NCBI GenBank assembly: GCA_009928665.1
Contig: SACF01000014.1
Span: 1-64,000 of the forward strand
Reading direction: 5' to 3'
DNA: 64,000 nucleotides
Origin: Alphaproteobacteria bacterium
GTDB taxonomy: Bacteria > Bacteroidota > Bacteroidia > Bacteroidales > FEN-979
Shown here: piece by piece, positions 7,077-16,783 of the stretch
How the letters are laid out: each line of letters begins with the position of its first letter
Numbering within the stretch: position 1 is the stretch's first letter
Program-made: the position numbers and the translations under genes
The notes under the pieces: generated by a model
The model's input: only the letters and a program-made list of their open reading frames with translations
The model's database searches: none
Told to the model about the DNA's origin: nothing

Positions 7077-10000
7077 ATGAAAAATTTACGCATTTGTTTG
7101 TCAATGATGCTGTTATTTTCAGGATTGAACAGTATCCTTGTGGCCCAGCCACAGTACTACAACTTTACCGGAAGCGGGAACGGTACCAATAATTTCCCAT
7201 TCAACGTTGCCGCGGGAAAAGACGTACAGATGTTATACCTGGCCGGGGAATTCAACCAGCCCTCCGCTGCACCTGCCGGTAATATCATCAGCATCGCCGT
7301 CTTTATGAATACAGCACTTGGACCGGCTACCTACACCGATCTCACCATCAAACTGGGGCAGTCGACCATTACCTCGCTCACTCCCGGCGCTTTTTACACC
7401 GGCCTTATGACAACCGTTTATTACCGTACATCGGTGGTTCTGACAAACACTGCCAGTTCATGGATCACTTTCGTGCTCGATTCACCCTTTCCATACGATC
7501 CCGCGCAAAGCCTGATCGTTGATATCGGGCAGTGCGGTGGTACCGGTACGCTGGGTGGCGGGTGCGCCTACACGAACCAGACAGGAGTGCGACGGGTTTG
7601 GTCAATTGGCGGATGCCCTTTTACTCCCTATAACAGCTCAAACGTTTACAATTATAACTTTGGCATCGACATCGCCGTCGACCTTCCGATTGTTGTCACC
7701 AATGCCGCCACGGCTATCACATCCGCATCCGCCACCCTCAACGGTACGGCGAATGCCAACAACTCCGCCACAACCGTTTCGTTCGAATACGGGCTGAACA
7801 CGGCGTATGGTTCAACAATCGCCGGTGTTCCCGCCACAGTGACCGGCAATACTGTCACTCCGATCACTGCTTCGCTCACCGGGCTGCTCCCCATTACCAC
7901 CTATCATTACCGGATCAAGGGGGTCAATGCCAACGGAAACTCCAATGGCGACGACATGACCTTTACAACATCCTTTCCTCCCCCCACCGTGGTAACCACT
8001 GCTGCCACCGCGATCGGTCTCAACGGGGCCACACTTAACGGCACCGTCAACGCCAATGGCGACGCGAGTACGGTGATCTTTGAATACGGGTTGACCACCA
8101 CCTATGGTTCAACCATTGTCGCGGTGCCACCCAGCGTCACAGGTACCACTGTTACGCCTGTCACCGGGATAGTTTCAGGATTGCTGCCGAGTACCCTCTA
8201 CCACTACCGGGTGGTCGCCACCAACAGCGGAGGCTCCGGAAACGGCAACGATATGACCTTTACGACGGGAGGACCACCAACTGTTGTCACCAACCCGGCC
8301 AGCAACATCATGGCCACCACGGCACAGCTTAACGGGACGGTCACTGCTAACAATGTTGTAACGACTGTTTCATTTGAATGGGGTCTGACAACGACCTACG
8401 GGAACGTTGCTCCGGCTGTGCCTGCCACTGTGAACGGAACCACTCCGGCCGCTGTGCAGGCTAACATTACCGGATTGACAACCGGTGTCACATATCACTT
8501 CCGCTGTGTCGGTGCGAATGCCGGTGGAACGGTGAACGGCGCCGACCAGTTCTTCCTGGCAGGATGTCCGCCTGTGGGTCCGGCCGGACCAATAACCGGA
8601 CCTGCTTCGATGTGTGCCCAAAGCACAGGTAATATATACGCTATTGCCCCCATCACCAACGCCACAAGCTATACATGGACGGTACCTGCCGGGGCAACGA
8701 TAACCGCCGGAGCGGGAACCACGACCATAACCGTCACCTACGGGACGACGACAGGAAATGTCAGCGTTTTCGGAACGGGTCCGTGCGGCAATGGCACCGC
8801 TTCGAACCTGGCCGTGACTGTTAACCCGCTGCCGGTCCCGGTCATCACCGGTCCGGCCAATGCATGCCAGGGCAGCACGACCAACGTTTACGCGACTCAG
8901 GCAGGCATGACCGGCTACACCTGGTCGGTTTCAGCAGGTGGATCTATTACCGCAGGTGCCGGCACAGCCAATATCACGGTAAAATGGAATACGACTGGCA
9001 GCCAGAGTGTCTCGGTGGCCTACACCAACGCCAACGGATGCACTGCTGCAATCCCGACGGTGTTCGCAGTTACTGTCAACCCCTCACCGGTGCCCACGAT
9101 CACCGGTCCGGCAAGCCTTTGTGTCGATGCCGGTTATATCGGTTACTCCACAGAACCTTATCTTACGGGATATACCTGGACCGTTTCACCCGGCGGATCC
9201 ATCTTTTCGGGTGCCGGAACGAGCCAGATCATGGTCTCGTGGAACCAATCCGGGAACCAATTCGTAACCGTTAACTACACCGGCCCCAACGGTTGCCAGG
9301 CCGGAATCCCCACCCAGTTTAACGTAACCGTCAACCCGTTGCCGGGCAATGCCGGGGCTGTTACTGGAAATGCCGATGTTTGCGCCGGAGCGCAGGGGAT
9401 CGTCTATTCCACCACGGCCATCGCCAATGCCACCTCATATGTATGGACCCTGCCTTCAGAGGCATCCATCGCATCCGGCGACGGGACCCCAAACATCACC
9501 GTCAATTTCGCACCGGATGCCACATCGGGCAACATCACCGTCCATGGCAACAATCTCTGCGGTAACGGCACCCCGTCGGCAGGATTTGCCGTCACGGTGA
9601 ACCCCTTGCCTGCAGCGGCGGGCAGCATCACCGGGAATGCCCAGGCATGCCTCGGCTCCACCGGCAATGTATTCTCGGTCGCAACCATCGCCAATGCCAC
9701 CGGGTACACCTGGAGCTTGCCCACCGGAGCTTCCATCACCGCCGGACAGAACACCAACGCCATCACGGTGAGTTTTGGCGCCGGTGCGGTGTCGGGCAAC
9801 ATCACGGTGAAAGGTACCAACACCTGCGGCGACGGCCAGGTCTCCCCGGCTTTCGAGGTGACGGTGAGCCCTGTTCCGCTCAAACCATCGATCATTGCCA
9901 ACGGGCCGGTCATGACCAGCTCGGCATTCAGCGGCAACCAGTGGTACTTCAGTGTGACACCCGACGGAGCAGGAGCTCCGATTGCCGGCGCCATCTGGCC

Positions 10001-10370
10001 CTATTACCTGGCTTCGCAAAGCGGGTATTACTGGATCATTGTCACCGAAGCAGGCTGTTCATCCCTGCCGTCGGAACGGGTACAGGTGATCATGACCGGG
10101 TCTTCGGAATTGCCGGGTGTCGTTTGCCAGGTATTTCCGGTACCGAACGACGGAAGGTTCAATGTGTCGCTGACCACTGCCGGCCGGCAGAAGGTTGGAA
10201 TAGCCGTTTACGATCAGCTTGGGCTGAAGATCCTTGACCAGCAGGATGTGGAAGTCGACGGCAGGCTGGAGAAGCAGATCGACCTGCGGCCGGCGGCACC
10301 CGGAGTTTACACCATCGTGTTCACCAGCCAGGATCACACGTTCATGAAGAAAGTCGTGGTGAACCGGTAG
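7077..10370 (+). CDS. Large T9SS cargo with Fn3-like and PKD-like repeats
   Basis: The 1097-residue protein starts with a signal peptide (MKNLRICLSMMLLFSGLNS, cleavage near VAQ); an ATG two codons upstream at 7071 is also possible. After an N-terminal domain of about 190 residues come three fibronectin-III-like repeats of about 95 residues (motifs ATAITSASATLNGTANAN, SFEYGLNTAYGSTI, TYHYRIKGVNANG). About five PKD-like repeats follow (TGPASMCAQSTGNIY, SYTWTVPAGATITAG, ITVTYG, VTVNPLP). The C-terminus is a type A sorting domain (VFPVPNDGRFNVSL, VYDQLGLKIL, GVYTIVF). It is probably a surface adhesin-like or structural protein. GC is visibly higher than in the preceding genes, in line with its Thr/Ala/Gly-rich repeats. 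Confidence 0.88.
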   Translation: MKNLRICLSMMLLFSGLNSILVAQPQYYNFTGSGNGTNNFPFNVAAGKDVQMLYLAGEFNQPSAAPAGNIISIAVFMNTALGPATYTDLTIKLGQSTITSLTPGAFYTGLMTTVYYRTSVVLTNTASSWITFVLDSPFPYDPAQSLIVDIGQCGGTGTLGGGCAYTNQTGVRRVWSIGGCPFTPYNSSNVYNYNFGIDIAVDLPIVVTNAATAITSASATLNGTANANNSATTVSFEYGLNTAYGSTIAGVPATVTGNTVTPITASLTGLLPITTYHYRIKGVNANGNSNGDDMTFTTSFPPPTVVTTAATAIGLNGATLNGTVNANGDASTVIFEYGLTTTYGSTIVAVPPSVTGTTVTPVTGIVSGLLPSTLYHYRVVATNSGGSGNGNDMTFTTGGPPTVVTNPASNIMATTAQLNGTVTANNVVTTVSFEWGLTTTYGNVAPAVPATVNGTTPAAVQANITGLTTGVTYHFRCVGANAGGTVNGADQFFLAGCPPVGPAGPITGPASMCAQSTGNIYAIAPITNATSYTWTVPAGATITAGAGTTTITVTYGTTTGNVSVFGTGPCGNGTASNLAVTVNPLPVPVITGPANACQGSTTNVYATQAGMTGYTWSVSAGGSITAGAGTANITVKWNTTGSQSVSVAYTNANGCTAAIPTVFAVTVNPSPVPTITGPASLCVDAGYIGYSTEPYLTGYTWTVSPGGSIFSGAGTSQIMVSWNQSGNQFVTVNYTGPNGCQAGIPTQFNVTVNPLPGNAGAVTGNADVCAGAQGIVYSTTAIANATSYVWTLPSEASIASGDGTPNITVNFAPDATSGNITVHGNNLCGNGTPSAGFAVTVNPLPAAAGSITGNAQACLGSTGNVFSVATIANATGYTWSLPTGASITAGQNTNAITVSFGAGAVSGNITVKGTNTCGDGQVSPAFEVTVSPVPLKPSIIANGPVMTSSAFSGNQWYFSVTPDGAGAPIAGAIWPYYLASQSGYYWIIVTEAGCSSLPSERVQVIMTGSSELPGVVCQVFPVPNDGRFNVSLTTAGRQKVGIAVYDQLGLKILDQQDVEVDGRLEKQIDLRPAAPGVYTIVFTSQDHTFMKKVVVNR

Positions 10371-10463
10371 GATTCTCTTTTTGCAGCATGTATTAATCGC
10401 TCTTATCTAACAAACAAGAAATCGACACAAAACTGTGTGCTATTTCGTGTTCTCCTAAAACAC

Positions 10464-10498
10464 AAACGGCCGCATTACAATAGAATGCGGCCGTTTTT
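10464..10498. terminator. Bidirectional terminator between T9SS gene and tRNA-Ser
   Basis: ACGGCCGCATT at 10466-10476 pairs perfectly with 10484-10494 around a 7-nt loop, extended by A/T pairs. A T run follows on the plus strand. On the minus strand it lies directly downstream of the tRNA-Ser(CGA) 3' end and is followed by GTTTGTGTTTT. It can serve both converging transcripts. Confidence 0.8.
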
Positions 10499-10510
10499 AA
10501 AATTATTGTG

Positions 10511-10599
10511 CGGAGAGACAGGGATTCGAACCCTGGGACCCCCTTACGGGGGTCAACGGTTTTCGAGACCGCCCCATTCGACCGCTCTGGCATCTCTCC
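10511..10599 (-). tRNA. tRNA-Ser (anticodon CGA)
   Basis: The reverse complement folds with acceptor GGAGAGA/TCTCTCC, discriminator G, anticodon loop CTCGAAA, a long variable arm (GACCCCCGTAAGGGGGTC) and T loop GTTCGAATC. The CCA end is not encoded. The 3' end is copied at 6783-6800. Confidence 0.95.
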
Positions 10600-10612
10600 G
10601 GGGTATCATCGT

Positions 10613-10635
10613 AAAAAACGCCGTCCGTAACGGCG
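10613..10635 (-). terminator. Terminator of tRNA-Ser(TGA)
   Basis: On the minus strand a 6-bp stem CGCCGT/ACGGCG with a 5-nt loop is followed by six T, between the two serine tRNA genes. Confidence 0.65.
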
Positions 10636-10720
10636 CCGCAATAAATCCTGAAAAATGAAGAATTCTCACCGACTGTGTGTCCCGCCTACCGTTCTTCGTT
10701 CACTTGTTCTTCAGGATCAG

Positions 10721-10805
10721 CGGAGAGAGAGGGATTCGAACCCCCGGACCCTTGCAGGTCAACGGTTTTCAAGACCGCCGCAATCGACCACTCTGCCATC
10801 TCTCC
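10721..10805 (-). tRNA. tRNA-Ser (anticodon TGA)
   Basis: The reverse complement has acceptor GGAGAGA/TCTCTCC, discriminator G, anticodon loop CTTGAAA, a shorter variable arm and T loop GTTCGAATC. The CCA end is not encoded. It shares most of its arms with tRNA-Ser(CGA) next to it. Confidence 0.95.
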
Positions 10806-10962
10806 GCTGCAAAAGTATATAAAATTTCTGAAACGCCAAAAAATCGGGGCATTCCCCTGCCCTTTCAACCGGTAAACCTGACAATTTACCGATTTTCCTT
10901 GCAGGTTCAGCTCTTTACCGGTATCTTTGTCTGTTTTTATTCCCATTTAAAATTTACCCAAA

Positions 10963-12426
10963 ATGAAGAACCTTTCGTTGATCATCCTTTTTTGCATAAT
11001 TTCAGCGTTTCAGGCACAAAGCAAGAACCTTTGGGCATTCCTTACATACGCTTCCTTTTCCTCCCCCGAGGGCCCTTATCTCGAAACTTATCTTACGATT
11101 TCTGCCAAAAGTGTTCAGTTCGTCAGTACCGGCAATGGGAAATTCCAGGCTACGGTGCAGGTGCTTATGACCTTCAAACAAAACGCGGAGATCAAAGCAT
11201 TTAAAAAATATGAACTGCGCAGCGCTGAGATTGACGACACAACAAAAACTGATTTTCACTTTGTCGACCAACAACGTATCGCGCTTGCTAACGGCACTTA
11301 CGATTTCGAGATCCAACTTTCAGATAAAAGCCGCAATACCCCTGCCATGCCTTATAATCAATCCATCACCATCGATTTCCCCGCCGACAAACCTTCATTT
11401 TCAGATGTGGAACTCGTGAAATCATATACCAAATCGGAAAAAACCACCGAACTCACCAAGAGTGGTTATGACCTGGTACCCTATGCCTATACCTTTTATC
11501 CTGAAAGTGAATCAAAAATGATCTTTTATGTTGAATTGTATCATATTTCCAAGGTCGTTCCCCCCGACCAGAAATTCATTCTTACTTACTATGTCGAGAC
11601 CTTTGAAAGCCACCTGAAACAGAATGAATTTGCAAGAAGCCGCAAGGAAAGCCCAAAAGAAGTCAATGTCGTCCTTACCGAGATGGATCTCGAAAACCTT
11701 GCTTCGGGCAACTACAACCTGGTACTTGAGGCAAGGAATCAGAGCAACGAAATCATGGCATCGAAAAAAATCTTCTTTCAGCGGATGAACCCCAAAGCCC
11801 GGATGGCCGTGAGCTCGATTCAGGGTACTGAAATCGCGAACACCTTTGCCGAAAAGATCACAAATACCGATTCACTCCGGGAGTACATAAACAGTACTTA
11901 CCCCATCGCGACAGGACTAGAGAAATCATTCATCCGCGAATCACTCAAAAAGGCCGATCTGCAAACCATGCAACAATTTTTATACAGCTTCTGGATCCAG
12001 CGCGATCCTTCCACCCCCGAACAATCTTTCCGAAACTACAAGGCGCTGGTTTATAAGGTTCAGGTCAATTTCGGGACGCCGGTAAAAAAAGGATATCAAA
12101 CCGACCGCGGCAGGGTTTATCTGCAATACGGACCGCCAAACACCCGGAGCACACAATATAACGAGCCAAGCAATTATCCCTATGAAATCTGGCAATATTA
12201 CACCCTGAACAACAACCAGCGAAACCGGAAGTTTGTCTTTTATTCTCCCGATATGGTGACGAGTGATTTTATTCTGCTTCATACCGATGCCATTGGCGAG
12301 ATTTACAACCCCAGATGGAAAGTCGATCTGAGAAACCGCATCTATTCGACACTTGATTTACAGGACACCCAGGTTATCGAGTCGTGGGGCGACTTTGAGC
12401 AGGATTACTGGGATCTTCCCAACTGA
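10963..12426 (+). CDS. GWxTD domain-containing secreted protein
   Basis: The 487-residue product begins with a signal peptide (MKNLSLIILFCIISAFQAQS). The final 140 residues fit the GWxTD family: FWIQRDPSTPEQ, then a GYQTDRGRVYLQYGPP segment in which Tyr replaces the family's Trp, then YEIWQYY and a closing RKFVFYSPD. The N-terminal half is beta-rich, as expected for a periplasmic or envelope protein. The family is common in Bacteroidota and related phyla, but its biochemical role is unknown. It stands alone, between two tRNA-Ser genes on the other strand and a glycosyltransferase gene. Confidence 0.85.
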   Translation: MKNLSLIILFCIISAFQAQSKNLWAFLTYASFSSPEGPYLETYLTISAKSVQFVSTGNGKFQATVQVLMTFKQNAEIKAFKKYELRSAEIDDTTKTDFHFVDQQRIALANGTYDFEIQLSDKSRNTPAMPYNQSITIDFPADKPSFSDVELVKSYTKSEKTTELTKSGYDLVPYAYTFYPESESKMIFYVELYHISKVVPPDQKFILTYYVETFESHLKQNEFARSRKESPKEVNVVLTEMDLENLASGNYNLVLEARNQSNEIMASKKIFFQRMNPKARMAVSSIQGTEIANTFAEKITNTDSLREYINSTYPIATGLEKSFIRESLKKADLQTMQQFLYSFWIQRDPSTPEQSFRNYKALVYKVQVNFGTPVKKGYQTDRGRVYLQYGPPNTRSTQYNEPSNYPYEIWQYYTLNNNQRNRKFVFYSPDMVTSDFILLHTDAIGEIYNPRWKVDLRNRIYSTLDLQDTQVIESWGDFEQDYWDLPN

Positions 12427-12603
12427 TGACATCCGCGATCACCGTCTGTTAAGGTCCCGCCATCGACCCACAGCCTGAAATTTGGTTGCGGGATCTGCGA
12501 AAACCTTTTTTTTATCAATTAATTTGTACTTTTACCGTGTATTAAAAGCACCGGGTCAGAAAATCCGTTGTGTGAATCCTTCGTACCAATTAAACGTTCC
12601 CCG

Positions 12604-13623
12604 ATGAGGATTGCTGTAGTTATTTTAAACTGGAATGGCAGGAAATACCTTCAGCAATTCCTTCCCACGCTTGTAAAATACAGCCGGGATGCAGCCGGGA
12701 TTGTCGTTGCCGACAATGCCTCTACCGATGACTCCCTCGACTTTCTTGCCGCCAATTACCCGGAGATCCGGATCATCCGGAATCTGAAAAATGAAGGATT
12801 TGCAAAAGGATACAACCTGGCCCTGGCACAAATCGAAGCCGATTACTATATCCTGTTGAACTCGGATATCGAAGTTACCGAGAACTGGATCCTCCCCGTG
12901 ATCAACCTGATGGAACAGGACGACCTGATCGCGGCCTGCCAGCCTAAAATCAGGTCATATCATGAACCAAAGAAGTTCGAATACGCCGGCGCAGCGGGCG
13001 GTTTTATCGATAAACTCGGCTACCCTTTCTGCCGCGGAAGGCTATTTCTTTCCATTGAGGAAGATCATGGCCAGTACGATGACCCCGTAGAAATTTTCTG
13101 GGCCTCCGGCGCCTGCATGTTCGTAAAATCAAAGTATTTTCACCAGATTGGGGGATTGGATGATGATTTCTTTGCCCACATGGAGGAGATCGATTTTTGC
13201 TGGCGCCTGAAAAACAACGGGTTTAAGATCATGTACTGCCCTGCCTCCACGGTATTCCACATCGGAGGCGGAACCCTCCCGAAAATTTCGTGGCGGAAAA
13301 CTTATCTGAATTTCCGGAACAATTTTTACCTGCTCTATAAAAATCTTCCCGACGAACGGCTTGTCAGGGTTTTCACCATCCGGTTAATACTCGATGGAAT
13401 TGCAGCCTTTAAGTTTTTGTTTCAGGCGGGTTTCCAGGATTTCTGGGCCGTGACACAGGCTCACATGGCATTCTACAGAACGCTGAAAACATTCCGTAAC
13501 AAACGCAAAACCCTCCGCCACGGATCCATGAAAAACATCTATGGCAGAAATATCGTATTCGATTACTACGTCCGGGGAAAACGTAAATATTCCCAGCTCA
13601 ACCTGAACAAATTTCTCGACTGA
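12604..13623 (+). CDS. Family 2 glycosyltransferase (rhamnosyltransferase-like)
   Basis: The 339-residue protein starts at the ATG at 12604, since MRIAVVILNWNGRKYL is the canonical first strand of GT2 enzymes; an in-frame TTG at 12568 is unlikely. It shows the nucleotide-sugar fold with VVADNASTDDSL, then NEGFAKGYN, the DXD-type LLNSDIEV around residue 86, FWASGACMFVK, and the acceptor-side DDDFFAHMEEIDFCWRL. It should transfer a sugar from a nucleotide donor to a lipid- or polysaccharide-linked acceptor at the cytoplasmic membrane. The donor cannot be told. The C-terminal 80 residues are basic and aromatic, fitting a membrane-associated tail. It converges with aroQ. Confidence 0.88.
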   Translation: MRIAVVILNWNGRKYLQQFLPTLVKYSRDAAGIVVADNASTDDSLDFLAANYPEIRIIRNLKNEGFAKGYNLALAQIEADYYILLNSDIEVTENWILPVINLMEQDDLIAACQPKIRSYHEPKKFEYAGAAGGFIDKLGYPFCRGRLFLSIEEDHGQYDDPVEIFWASGACMFVKSKYFHQIGGLDDDFFAHMEEIDFCWRLKNNGFKIMYCPASTVFHIGGGTLPKISWRKTYLNFRNNFYLLYKNLPDERLVRVFTIRLILDGIAAFKFLFQAGFQDFWAVTQAHMAFYRTLKTFRNKRKTLRHGSMKNIYGRNIVFDYYVRGKRKYSQLNLNKFLD

Positions 13624-13630
13624 TAATCTT

Positions 13631-14056
13631 TCAGATCGTTTTCACGAGGAAGCTCTCGATGGCAAGCCGGTACGACTCGAGCCCGAATCCGATAATGGAA
13701 CCTTTTACATTGGCAGCAAGGAATGATATATGTCGGAAAGGCTCCCGGGCAAAGGTATTGGAGATATGAACCTCCACTACCGGGGTTCGTATCGCACGGA
13801 TTGCATCGGCAATGGCAACGGAGGTGTGGGCATACCCCCCGGCATTCAGAATGATCCCCTCGTATAAAAACCCTGCATTATGAAGGGCGTTGATGATCTC
13901 GCCTTCCACATTGCTTTGATAATACTCGAGGGTGATTTGCGGGTAACGGGCCCTCAACTTCTTCAGATAACTCTCAAAACTGGTAATGCCATATAATTCA
14001 GGTTCCCGGGTTCCAAGTAAATTAAGATTTGGACCGTTGATAATGAGTATTTTCAT
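13631..14056 (-). CDS. aroQ: 3-dehydroquinate dehydratase, type II
   Basis: This enzyme removes water from 3-dehydroquinate to give 3-dehydroshikimate in the shikimate pathway. The 141-residue length is right for the small dodecameric type II family. MKILIINGPNLNLLG, then REPELYG with the catalytic Tyr region, ILNAGGYAHTSVAI, and VEVHISNTFAREPFRH with the conserved His are all present. The start at 14056 follows from the family N-terminus; eight more in-frame residues upstream look untranslated. It stands alone on the minus strand between two plus-strand genes. Confidence 0.95.
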   Translation of the reverse strand: MKILIINGPNLNLLGTREPELYGITSFESYLKKLRARYPQITLEYYQSNVEGEIINALHNAGFLYEGIILNAGGYAHTSVAIADAIRAIRTPVVEVHISNTFAREPFRHISFLAANVKGSIIGFGLESYRLAIESFLVKTI

Positions 14057-14119
14057 ACGGTGGAGGTAACAAAAACACAAAAATATAAATTCTATAGGTC
14101 GTTTTTTATCTGAATTAAT

Positions 14120-14127
14120 TATTTTTG
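14120..14127 (+). promoter_or_regulatory. Bacteroidota -7 promoter element (TATTTTTG)
   Basis: TATTTTTG matches the TAnnTTTG -7 consensus and lies about 9 nt before the first helix of the TPP riboswitch, so transcription would start at the riboswitch. Confidence 0.6.
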
Positions 14128-14135
14128 CAATGATA

Positions 14136-14210
14136 TTTCTCCTCAGGGGGTGCTAACCAGGCTGAGATCATACCCCAAAAACCTGATCCGGATAATGCCG
14201 GCGTAGGAAA
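14136..14210 (+). promoter_or_regulatory. TPP (thiamine pyrophosphate) riboswitch
   Basis: The leader carries the THI-box core: CTCAGGGGGTGC, then GGCTGAGATCATACCCC, ACCTGATCCGGATAATGCC and GGCGTAGGAAA, in the usual order and spacing. The outer helix pairs TTTC near 14137 with GGAAA near 14206. It ends 10 nt before the ATG of the TonB-dependent receptor. The short gap suggests control of translation initiation or a very compact expression platform. Confidence 0.95.
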
Positions 14211-14220
14211 ATGAAAAAAC

Positions 14221-16674
14221 ATGAAAACACGATTTTTTACCAATCCCGGGAATGGGAAATGTATCCTGTTCCTGTTAGCCGGATTATTTCTGGCTGCCTT
14301 TAATACACAGGCACAAAACACATTAACCGGAACAGTTACCGACAACCGTACCGGAGAGCTTCTTCCCGGCGCACATGTTATCCTTGTCAAAACACCGTTC
14401 AGCACGGTTTCGGATGAAAATGGCCGGTTTTCTGTCGGACCACTGAAGAAGGGATCCTATACCCTTAAGATTTCCTTTGTGGGATATAAGACCTTTCAGT
14501 CGCCGGTCGAAATCAAAAGCGACACCCTGATCCGTATCTCCCTTGACGGGGAAGCGCTATTAGGCGAAGAGGTCAACATCATCGCCACCCGGGTGCAACA
14601 TAAAATGCCTGCCGCATTCAGTTCCCTTTCGGCAAAAGAGATACAGACAGTGAACCTGGGTCGTGACATTCCATACATGATCCAGGGAACTCCATCTGCC
14701 ATCGTCACCTCCGATGCAGGAAACGGAATCGGATACACAGGTTTTAGCATCCGCGGCACCGACCTGACACGAATCAACGTCACGGTCAACAGTATTCCAC
14801 TCAACGAGGCCGAATCGCAAGGTGTCTGGTTTGTCGATCTTCCCGACCTTGCCTCTTCGACCGCAGATGTGCAGATCCAGCGCGGAGTAGGAACTTCCAC
14901 CAACGGCGCCGGCGCCTTCGGGGCTTCCATCAACTTTCTGACTACCGACCTTCACCAGGATCCTTACGGAGAACTCGATATTTCGGGAGGTTCTTACCGA
15001 ACGCTGAAATCCACCCTCCGGTTCGGTTCCGGACTGATCGGTGACCGTTTCAGTTTCGACGGGCGTTTTTCATATATCTATTCTGACGGTTATATCGACC
15101 GGGCATTCTCCAACCTGAAATCCTATTACCTGTCGGCCGGATATTACGGAAATAAAACCACCCTGCGCATCATCACCTTTTCAGGACTGGAACGCACCTA
15201 CCAGGCATGGGAGGGGGTGCCCAAAGACTCCCTTGCCACCAACCGCACCTACAACCCGGCCGGCGAATACCATGATGCCGCGGGAAATCTTGTTTACTAT
15301 GACAACCAGACCGATAATTATCAGCAGGATCATTACCAGTTGATCTTTTCACAGGCGCTGACCAAATCATGGAACCTGAACCTGGCGCTCCATTATACCA
15401 GGGGAAAAGGATACTATGAAAATTATAAAGAAGGCCAATCCTTCGCGAATTACGGGTTAGAAAACGTGATCATCGGGGGCGATACGCTTTTCAGTACAGA
15501 CCTTGTGAACCGTAAGATGATGGATAACGATTTTTATGGTTTTACCTTTTCCACCAACTACAACGTCACGGATAACCTGAAGCTGAATCTCGGAGGCGCC
15601 TGGAATCATTACTTTGGCCGCCATTTCGGAAAAGTGATCTGGGCAAACTATGCTTCAAACGGTACCAACGACCGCAATTATTATTACAACACCGGGCATA
15701 AATACGACTTTAACATATTTGCGAAAGCAACCTGGACCCTCCAAAAATGGCTCACACTCTTCGGCGACCTTCAGTACCGTACCGTACGATACCAAATGGA
15801 AGGAATATCCGACGACCTGAGAACCCTGGACCAGTCGCATGTTTTCAATTTCTTCAATCCGAAAGCAGGCATTTTCTTTGAGTGGAAGAAAAAACATGAA
15901 GCCTGGTTGTCGTTCGGCATCGCCAACCGGGAACCCAGCCGGAATAATTATAAAGATGCAGATCCCGGAAAAGTACCCGTCAATGAAACGCTTTACGATT
16001 TTGAAGCCGGCTATCAGTTCAAACTCAGCAACCTACTGCTGAATGCCAACGCGTACTACATGTATTACACGAATCAGTTAATTCTGACCGGTAAGATTAA
16101 CAATGTCGGCGAAGCGGTTATGTTAAACGTTCCGGAAAGTTATCGCGCGGGAATCGAATTTTCAGGCGGCGTGGACCTTTTCAGAAAAAAGCTGAATGTT
16201 ACGGCGGGATTCACGCTGAGCAGGAATAAAATCAACGACTTCACACAATTTGTCGATGTTTATGACGCCGACTGGAATTTCATTCGTCAGGATTCGGTAT
16301 TTTTAGGCGAAACCAACCTATCCTTCTCCCCCGCGATCATCAGCGGCCTCTCGGTTACATGGCGTCCGGTTGCCGATTTCACGACAACAATCAACTTCAA
16401 ATATATCGGACCTCAGTACATCGACAATACCGGCAACCGCGATCGTTCCATCGACGGGTATCTGACCAGCGGGTTTACCGCGCAATACACCCTCAAAACA
16501 GCATTTTTTAAAGAGATCTCCTTCAAACTGAATCTCAACAACTTCCTGAACCTGAAATATGAGACCAATGCGTGGGTTTATCCCTATTATGTCGATAATC
16601 AGTATTATGAATCGAACGGGTTTTTCCCTCAAGCCCTGATCAACGTGCTTTTCGGGATTACGATCCGGATCTGA
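14221..16674 (+). CDS. TonB-dependent receptor, thiamine-regulated
   Basis: This 817-residue outer-membrane receptor has a signal peptide (about residues 1-31, ending TQAQ) and a carboxypeptidase-like regulatory domain (GTVTDNRTGELLPGAHV to VGYKTF, about 35-105). A plug domain follows (DIPYMIQGTPS, GFSIRGTDLTRINV, GVGTSTNGAGAFGASINF, about 125-240), then a 22-strand-type beta-barrel ending in the aromatic FGITIRI. The TPP riboswitch directly upstream implies import of thiamine, its phosphates or precursors across the outer membrane. Thiamine-regulated receptors of this kind (called OMR1 in comparative studies, from memory) are known in Bacteroidota. No inner-membrane thiamine transporter gene is adjacent. 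Confidence 0.9.
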   Translation: MKTRFFTNPGNGKCILFLLAGLFLAAFNTQAQNTLTGTVTDNRTGELLPGAHVILVKTPFSTVSDENGRFSVGPLKKGSYTLKISFVGYKTFQSPVEIKSDTLIRISLDGEALLGEEVNIIATRVQHKMPAAFSSLSAKEIQTVNLGRDIPYMIQGTPSAIVTSDAGNGIGYTGFSIRGTDLTRINVTVNSIPLNEAESQGVWFVDLPDLASSTADVQIQRGVGTSTNGAGAFGASINFLTTDLHQDPYGELDISGGSYRTLKSTLRFGSGLIGDRFSFDGRFSYIYSDGYIDRAFSNLKSYYLSAGYYGNKTTLRIITFSGLERTYQAWEGVPKDSLATNRTYNPAGEYHDAAGNLVYYDNQTDNYQQDHYQLIFSQALTKSWNLNLALHYTRGKGYYENYKEGQSFANYGLENVIIGGDTLFSTDLVNRKMMDNDFYGFTFSTNYNVTDNLKLNLGGAWNHYFGRHFGKVIWANYASNGTNDRNYYYNTGHKYDFNIFAKATWTLQKWLTLFGDLQYRTVRYQMEGISDDLRTLDQSHVFNFFNPKAGIFFEWKKKHEAWLSFGIANREPSRNNYKDADPGKVPVNETLYDFEAGYQFKLSNLLLNANAYYMYYTNQLILTGKINNVGEAVMLNVPESYRAGIEFSGGVDLFRKKLNVTAGFTLSRNKINDFTQFVDVYDADWNFIRQDSVFLGETNLSFSPAIISGLSVTWRPVADFTTTINFKYIGPQYIDNTGNRDRSIDGYLTSGFTAQYTLKTAFFKEISFKLNLNNFLNLKYETNAWVYPYYVDNQYYESNGFFPQALINVLFGITIRI

Positions 16675-16783
16675 GACCCACATTGGCCGTGAATTTCAAC
16701 AGGTTTCCCCGGAAATACTTGGCTATTCCGGTGAAAAATCCTAAACTTGCATTCGTTTTCCAACCTTTAAAACCACACGTGGT

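Noticed and set aside
9404..10019. Overlapping long minus-strand open frames within the large T9SS cargo gene
   Set aside because: They result from high-GC repeat coding on the plus strand; no start signal or recognisable domain.
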